Below are positions 7,338 to 11,644 of a DNA stretch of 11,644 bases, piece after piece; positions within the stretch are counted from its first letter, which is position 1; every line of letters begins with the position of its first letter. The DNA is from Cyclobacteriaceae bacterium (GTDB lineage Bacteria; Bacteroidota; Bacteroidia; Cytophagales; Cyclobacteriaceae): contig JANYDR010000181.1 of assembly GCA_025363495.1 (NCBI GenBank), positions 1 to 11,644 on the forward strand. Direction: 5' to 3'. The notes under the pieces are model-generated. The model was given only the letters and a program-made list of their open reading frames with translations, made no database searches and was not told where the DNA came from. Made by a program: the position numbers and the translations under genes.

Positions 7338-7859
7338 ATGGAAAAACCGGAACCATATAATAAGCTAATCATAGCCCTTTCGATTATTGTACCGTTAGCC
7401 GTGGCCTTGCTCTTTAGAATACCTCCGTTGCCAGGCTATGATTTTACGTTTTTGCCTCCCATTTATGCTACCCTTAATGGTCTTACAGCTGTATTGCTGA
7501 TGGTCTCTTATTGGGCCATTAAAAACGGAAAAAGAGAATTGCACGAGAACATTAACAAGATCTGCATAGGCCTTTCTTCTGCGTTTCTGGTGATGTATGT
7601 TCTGTACCATTTAACCAGTGAACCAACACCCTACGGAGGTGAAGGAATGATGCGTGGTATCTATTTTTTCATTTTGATATCACACATAAGTCTGTCTGTT
7701 GTGGTAATTCCCTTTGTGCTTTTTACCTTTTCGAGGGCCCTGAGCGGGAATTTTGAGAGACACAAGAGATTGGCTAAATTTACATTTCCGATCTGGCTTT
7801 ATGTTGCTGTTACAGGAGTCATCGTTTATCTTATGATAAGTCCCTATTACGCAAAGTGA
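7338..7859 (+). CDS. ctaM: DUF420 family membrane protein (YozB/CtaM-like oxidase assembly factor)
   Basis: Polytopic protein of 173 residues with about five membrane helices. Homologs in Bacillus and Staphylococcus (YozB, CtaM) are needed for biogenesis of active heme-copper oxidases, with a proposed part in building the heme/CuB site. Four histidines stand out: H69 (RELHEN), H91 (LYHLTS), H116 (ISHISLS) and H142 (FERHKRL). The block FTFPIWLYVAVTGVIVYLM near the C-terminus is characteristic of the family. The ATG at 7338 begins two bases after the previous stop codon ends, and its own stop overlaps the next start (TGATG), so translation is probably coupled across the three genes. The symbol is given by family and context; function in this organism is inferred. 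Confidence 0.85.
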   Translation: MEKPEPYNKLIIALSIIVPLAVALLFRIPPLPGYDFTFLPPIYATLNGLTAVLLMVSYWAIKNGKRELHENINKICIGLSSAFLVMYVLYHLTSEPTPYGGEGMMRGIYFFILISHISLSVVVIPFVLFTFSRALSGNFERHKRLAKFTFPIWLYVAVTGVIVYLMISPYYAK

Positions 7860-8113
7860 TGAAGAAGTCGATTTCAATATTATTACTCGCAACGATGGCG
7901 ACCTCTGCCAGTGCCCAGTGTGCTATGTGCAGGGCGACGCTGGAGAACAACTTAAGTAATGGAAATATTGGTATTGCCGCAGGCATTAATTTGGGCATCA
8001 TGTACTTATTTTTTGCTCCGTACCTCGCTGTGGCAGTAATCGGCTATCTTTGGTATCGCACCAGTAAAGTAAATGAACGAAAAGAGTTACAAAACCGCAC
8101 TGCTCTCCGGTAA
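7859..8113 (+). CDS. Small exported or membrane CxxC protein of unknown function
   Basis: Encodes 84 residues. Residues 1-19 form a signal peptide ending ASA, and the predicted mature protein begins QCAMCRATLENN, placing a CxxC pair (C21, C24) at or near its new N-terminus. A single hydrophobic segment follows (about 38-68: AAGINLGIMYLFFAPYLAVA and beyond), then a charged tail of about 15 residues. The arrangement would put the CxxC outside the membrane, suited to thiol exchange or metal binding; that is inference. Cysteine at position 21 is not in a lipobox. The ATG at 7859 is chosen over an in-frame GTG at 7856 because it overlaps the ctaM stop by one base (TGATG) and gives a standard signal peptide. 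The end overlaps the DUF983 gene by 41 bp. I recall similar small proteins in Bacteroidetes oxidase clusters but cannot name a family. Confidence 0.8.
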   Translation: MKKSISILLLATMATSASAQCAMCRATLENNLSNGNIGIAAGINLGIMYLFFAPYLAVAVIGYLWYRTSKVNERKELQNRTALR

Positions 8114-8453
8114 GTGCCCTGTTTGCAGGGAAGGAGACATTTTTAAGTATCCCTTTTCACGTATTGCTCATTTTGCAGAGATGAATACCTACTGTCCAAA
8201 ATGTGGAGCACTACTTGAACCCGAGCCCGGCTTTTATTTCGGAGCCATGTATATCACATATGCTTTTAATACACTACTTCTCATAGGATTCGGACTTACA
8301 CTCTATTATTTTGTTGATCTACCCGAGGTTGTTTATCTGATACTGATTGCCCTGCTCGCTGCTGTCTTCACACCTTTTTCTTTTCGTGTTTCGCGCGTAT
8401 TGTGGCTTTATTGGTTTGGTGGATTGCATTATAAGTCAGATAGCGAAACCTAA
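8073..8453 (+). CDS. DUF983 family protein: zinc ribbon plus two membrane helices
   Basis: Encodes 126 residues. The N-terminal half carries two cysteine pairs, CPVC (C15, C18) and CPKC (C41, C44), spaced as in a zinc ribbon, followed by EPEPGFYFGAMY and two membrane helices (about 58-81 and 86-112). This order is typical of DUF983, a family of unknown function. Its presence here suggests a role in oxidase assembly, but nothing in the sequence proves it. The ATG at 8073 lies inside the preceding gene in another frame; no later start would keep the first cysteine pair with a normal leader, so the 41-bp overlap is probably real. A 174-bp gap follows. Confidence 0.87.
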   Translation: MNEKSYKTALLSGKCPVCREGDIFKYPFSRIAHFAEMNTYCPKCGALLEPEPGFYFGAMYITYAFNTLLLIGFGLTLYYFVDLPEVVYLILIALLAAVFTPFSFRVSRVLWLYWFGGLHYKSDSET

Positions 8454-8471
8454 TCAGTTTATTTTGCTATG

Positions 8472-8564
8472 ACTATTGTTCAATCTATTAGATCAATAGT
8501 ATTAGGCATTAGGTATTAGTAGATTACCCAAATTCAATTCCACAGTGTCCTAATCCCCAATACC
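8472..8564. repeat. Intergenic hairpins with ATTAGG heptamer repeats
   Basis: Positions 8501-8519 are a tandem heptamer run (ATTAGGC, ATTAGGT, ATTAG). The segment 8549-8564 (CCTAATCCCCAATACC) is an imperfect inverted copy, matching 8498-8513 at 13 of 16 positions, with a 35-nt loop. Just upstream, ACTATTG (8472-8478) and CAATAGT (8494-8500) form a separate perfect 7-bp inverted repeat. None of these is followed by a T run, so termination is uncertain. The rest of the gap between the DUF983 gene and the kinase (8454-8627) shows no gene; AAAGGGA at about 8617-8623 could be the ribosome site of the kinase. Confidence 0.55.
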
Positions 8565-8627
8565 ACAAAAGTCGTTTCGAAAGCATAATTTAGTAGTTGA
8601 TTCAAGGATTCATCCCAAAGGGAATTT

Positions 8628-11600
8628 ATGAATGTGCGAAACTTCTTGCTTCTGGTTTTGGCAATATCCCTTATTGGCGGAGGACTATTTGTACGTTCGC
8701 AATACTCTAATACCTTTTATCGCCAGCTTCAGGTTGCGATTGAGGAAAATTCAGCAAATGAGTTTGAAATTATTGAAAAGGAAGCGCAGCGAATTTTAAA
8801 AGATAATGCTGTGGTATCTTCACCAGCATGGGATGAGGCAGCTCATTTCTTCGTTCGCATAGACAGCAATCGCATCGTCACGTGGAATCGTTCTTATTTT
8901 CTCCCGGATCTTTCATCTATATCTTCATCCGACAGCATTGTATTTATAGAATCCCAGCGTGGTGATTTTCTTGTAAAGCAATGGAAATTAGGCAATGGTT
9001 CCTCGCTTTATGGTATTTTGAAATTGATTGATCGTTATCCCATAATCAATAATTTTTTATCCTCACAATGGGATGCTGCATTATTTCCTGGTAAAGATAT
9101 AGAAACCCTTAGCCCTTCCTCACTGATCGGACTACCTATACAGTTGAGTGGGAAAACAATTTTTAAGATAGCTCCCGAAAATCCGGAAGCACATGAAAGC
9201 GTAATCTCATTTTTTCTGCTACTGGGCGGCATTGCCTTCCTGATTATTTTTTTGTGGAATCTTAAAGACTTTATTGAGAGATCCATCAGCTATGATGCGG
9301 CATTGGGAACAATGCTTGTTGGATTTATCAGTATGCGGATGGGAATGATTGCAATAAGCTTTCCTGCTCTTTACTTTCCTTCTGAGATCTTTGATCCGAA
9401 GAAATTCGCATCTTCTTCGTTGAATGCGTCGTTGGGTGATTTGCTGTTTAACGTTGTCGCGTTGTTGCTGCTGGTTATCTATCTGTTTATAAATTTTGAA
9501 AAATTTAAAACGGTCCAGTGGATGCTGCAACGTACTGGTTTTCAGCGAAATATATTGGGCACAGTGTGTTTGATTGCATGTTTTTTCGCGCTTCTATTTC
9601 CTTTTGATTTCGTTGAATCAATCTATCACAACTCCACCCTGACATTGGACCTTGTGCAATCACTTTCCTTTGATAAAGACGGTGTAATCGCTGTGAGCTC
9701 AGTATTAATCGGTTGCGTCTGTAGTTTCCTGTTCATCCACGTTTTGTTTTCACTGGCTAATCATCTTTTCGAAAAGGGAAATGTCTCATTTTTTATTGGG
9801 CTAATTGTTGCTGCTGTAGTATTCATTGTTCAATCATATTTCCTTGCCAGGAATCTTTCGATTACCCTTTTGCTGGGAATCTTCTTTTTTTCAGTTTTGA
9901 AAATTACTCGATTAAATGGTGGAGTGTTTCGTATTTCTTTTCAATTTTTCATTTATCTGATTTTTTCACTTGCCCTTTTTAGTTTTCAAAATGCCTGGGC
10001 GGTCCAAATATTTTACAAAGAGAGGCAGGTACAGGAGCAATTCAGATTTGGTAAAGATTTCCTCACAGAGCGTGATGTGTTGGGGGAATACTTACTGGAT
10101 CAGGCCCGTCAGCGAATTGAGAAGGACCAGTTTATTCAGACGAGAATGGCAAGTCTCTTTTTAAGTAAGTCGGCAGTTGTAGACAAGATCCGGCGCGTAT
10201 ATCTCAATAATTATTTTGACAGATATGAAATTGCAATCACTATTCAAAAAGGAGAGCAGCTCTTCAAGCCAACTCTTGAGAATGCTGATAGCGTCATGTC
10301 AACTAGTTTACTGAAATTTCTTCCAACGGGTTATAATGGCATCTCCTACGCAAAGGCCTCGGAAGGCAACACCGTAAAGCGCTATCAGGTATTGATCCCA
10401 ATTTATCACCAACGACCTGTGGGGATGGTGAGGCTTGATCTCTCGCTCAAGCGTGTAATTCCTGAAAATGTATATCCTGAACTTTTGGTTGATAACCGAT
10501 TTAATCAGATTTATCGCAATCGTGATTTCAGCTATGCTGTCTTTGCAAAGGGAAAGTGGGTAAGCAGTTTCGGACCGTTCAACTATGAGAAGGATTTTCA
10601 GACAAAGCAGATTGACGACCACAGACTATATAGCGAGGGTTTAACGGATGGTAGTTATTTCCACGTTGGAATGGAGGACCCTGATGGATCTATTGCCGTA
10701 GTGTCGGCCCATACCTATTCATTATTTTATCTGATCACTAATTTCTCTTTTTGGTTTGTTGTTGGACTTTCACTTCTTTTTGTGGCTCAGAGTGTTGCCG
10801 GAGTTTATTCCTTTTTCACAGGAGAGAAGGTTAACTATACTACCAGAATTCAACTGTTTATTTTTCTTGCATTTTTGCTTCCGGTGCTTGCTGTGAGTAT
10901 TACAACTCTGACGTTGATTGGCCGGTCAAATGAAGAAGCAATTCAAAAAGACTTTCTTGAGCGCTCCGGTACGATCAGCCAGCGTATTGCTGGTCTTATT
11001 TCATCCGACCGGGTAAATGCAAATAATGAGGCAAACCTTGAGCGCTGGATTGAAGAAAACGCAGCATCTTCAAAGATCGATATCTCCGTTTACTCACCCA
11101 ATGGAAAGCTTATCGCAACTTCGCAACCTGCATTGTTTGAAAATCAACTCATCTCTCCATTGCTGGAGCGAAAGGCGTGGAAAAAAATCGTACTCGACCG
11201 CGAAGTTCAAACGGTAACAAATGAGCAAATTGGTAAACTGCAATACAGTTGTGCATACTCTTCAGTATTGTCTCCGGAAACAGGAAAACTTGAGGCAATT
11301 GTCGGTCTTCCTTTTTTTGAGTCAGCTACGTTTCTTCAGCGAAGTCAGTCACTCATCGTCTCTAATATTCTGATAGTCTTTGTCATTGTATTTATTTTGT
11401 TTTCACTGTTGTCTTTCTGGGCGTCGAGCAGCCTGACTTTTCCGATAAGATTTATTACGAAGACATTAGGGCAGACCACTTTAACAGGCCAAAACAAACC
11501 GCTACAGTGGAATTCTTCTGATGAAATTGGCACTCTGGTGAAAGAATATAATAGAATGGTTGAGAACCTGGAAGAAAGTAAGAGAGCTCTCGCCCAGAGT

Positions 11601-11644
11601 GAAAAGGAAAGTGCATGGCGTGAGATGGCAAAGCAGGTGGCACA
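8628..11644 (+). CDS. Large multi-pass membrane sensor histidine kinase, 3' partial
   Basis: The frame is open from ATG 8628 to the window end: 1005 codons plus two bases. Layout: an N-terminal helix (about 4-20), an extracytoplasmic domain (25-190), eight helices between about 192 and 459, a second extracytoplasmic domain (about 460-697), helices at about 700-728 and 742-766, a third outer segment (767-905), a last helix (908-936), then a HAMP domain (about 937-985; SSDEIGTLVKEYNRMVENL). The final residues, SEKESAWREMAKQVA, are the lead-in to the H-box of NtrY-like kinases, usually continued by HEIKNP. The last two bases (CA) begin what should be the phosphoacceptor His codon. The DHp end and ATPase domain lie outside the window. 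The stimulus is unknown. AAAGGGA lies just before the ATG. It is separated from the oxidase genes by 174 bp, so a functional link is not shown. Confidence 0.88.
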   Translation, partial: MNVRNFLLLVLAISLIGGGLFVRSQYSNTFYRQLQVAIEENSANEFEIIEKEAQRILKDNAVVSSPAWDEAAHFFVRIDSNRIVTWNRSYFLPDLSSISSSDSIVFIESQRGDFLVKQWKLGNGSSLYGILKLIDRYPIINNFLSSQWDAALFPGKDIETLSPSSLIGLPIQLSGKTIFKIAPENPEAHESVISFFLLLGGIAFLIIFLWNLKDFIERSISYDAALGTMLVGFISMRMGMIAISFPALYFPSEIFDPKKFASSSLNASLGDLLFNVVALLLLVIYLFINFEKFKTVQWMLQRTGFQRNILGTVCLIACFFALLFPFDFVESIYHNSTLTLDLVQSLSFDKDGVIAVSSVLIGCVCSFLFIHVLFSLANHLFEKGNVSFFIGLIVAAVVFIVQSYFLARNLSITLLLGIFFFSVLKITRLNGGVFRISFQFFIYLIFSLALFSFQNAWAVQIFYKERQVQEQFRFGKDFLTERDVLGEYLLDQARQRIEKDQFIQTRMASLFLSKSAVVDKIRRVYLNNYFDRYEIAITIQKGEQLFKPTLENADSVMSTSLLKFLPTGYNGISYAKASEGNTVKRYQVLIPIYHQRPVGMVRLDLSLKRVIPENVYPELLVDNRFNQIYRNRDFSYAVFAKGKWVSSFGPFNYEKDFQTKQIDDHRLYSEGLTDGSYFHVGMEDPDGSIAVVSAHTYSLFYLITNFSFWFVVGLSLLFVAQSVAGVYSFFTGEKVNYTTRIQLFIFLAFLLPVLAVSITTLTLIGRSNEEAIQKDFLERSGTISQRIAGLISSDRVNANNEANLERWIEENAASSKIDISVYSPNGKLIATSQPALFENQLISPLLERKAWKKIVLDREVQTVTNEQIGKLQYSCAYSSVLSPETGKLEAIVGLPFFESATFLQRSQSLIVSNILIVFVIVFILFSLLSFWASSSLTFPIRFITKTLGQTTLTGQNKPLQWNSSDEIGTLVKEYNRMVENLEESKRALAQSEKESAWREMAKQVA

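Noticed and set aside
9035..9530. Two overlapping reverse-strand open frames of 83 and 103 codons
   Set aside because: They are antisense to the continuous kinase frame and their translations are low-complexity and Gln/Lys-rich with no family resemblance.
1..11644. CRISPR arrays, tRNA or rRNA genes, insertion sequences
   Set aside because: No regularly spaced direct repeats, no cloverleaf-like segments in the gaps and no transposase-like frames were seen; nearly all of the window is coding.

Overview
The window carries most of an aa3-type cytochrome c oxidase cluster with its assembly genes, all on the + strand, followed by the 5' part of a very large membrane sensor kinase. The gene order (coxB, coxA, ctaA, ctaB, two separate cox3 genes, a cyoD-like subunit IV, SCO-like, DUF420, a small CxxC protein, DUF983), the protein wording, the moderate GC and the scarcity of strong Shine-Dalgarno sites all suggest the Bacteroidetes, most likely Cytophagales. 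The taxon is judged from remembered family resemblance, not from a search.

Region 1 (1-4850) holds tightly packed coxB (5' end outside the window), coxA, ctaA (heme A synthase, forced TTG start) and ctaB (heme O synthase). Together they encode the catalytic core and the heme A pathway: CtaB makes heme O, CtaA oxidises it to heme A, and CoxA binds it. The CuA ligands of CoxB and the heme a, heme a3, CuB and proton-channel residues of CoxA are all visible. Region 2 (4851-6767) begins with a 137-bp gap holding an inverted repeat built of CACATAG units. Two different cox3 paralogs and the subunit IV gene follow, closed by a clear intrinsic terminator (6797-6826).

Region 3 (6842-8453) is a compact run of assembly or accessory genes: a SCO-like protein without the copper-binding CxxxC site (also a forced TTG start), a DUF420/CtaM-like membrane protein, an 84-aa exported CxxC protein, and a DUF983 zinc-ribbon membrane protein. 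Genes here abut or overlap by 1 and 41 bp. A 174-bp gap with ATTAGG heptamer repeats separates them from region 4 (8628 to the end). That region encodes more than 1005 residues of a histidine kinase with about 12 membrane segments, two extracytoplasmic domains and a HAMP domain. The window stops inside the codon expected to be the phosphoacceptor histidine.

The most notable points are a heme A synthase with Asn where the first heme-ligand His is normally found, a SCO homolog stripped of its copper site next to a CxxC protein and a CtaM homolog (possibly an alternative copper-delivery module), a COX3 pair in which one copy lacks the usual acidic residues, and two gaps with inverted repeats built from short tandem units. 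No coding gap exceeds 300 bases.
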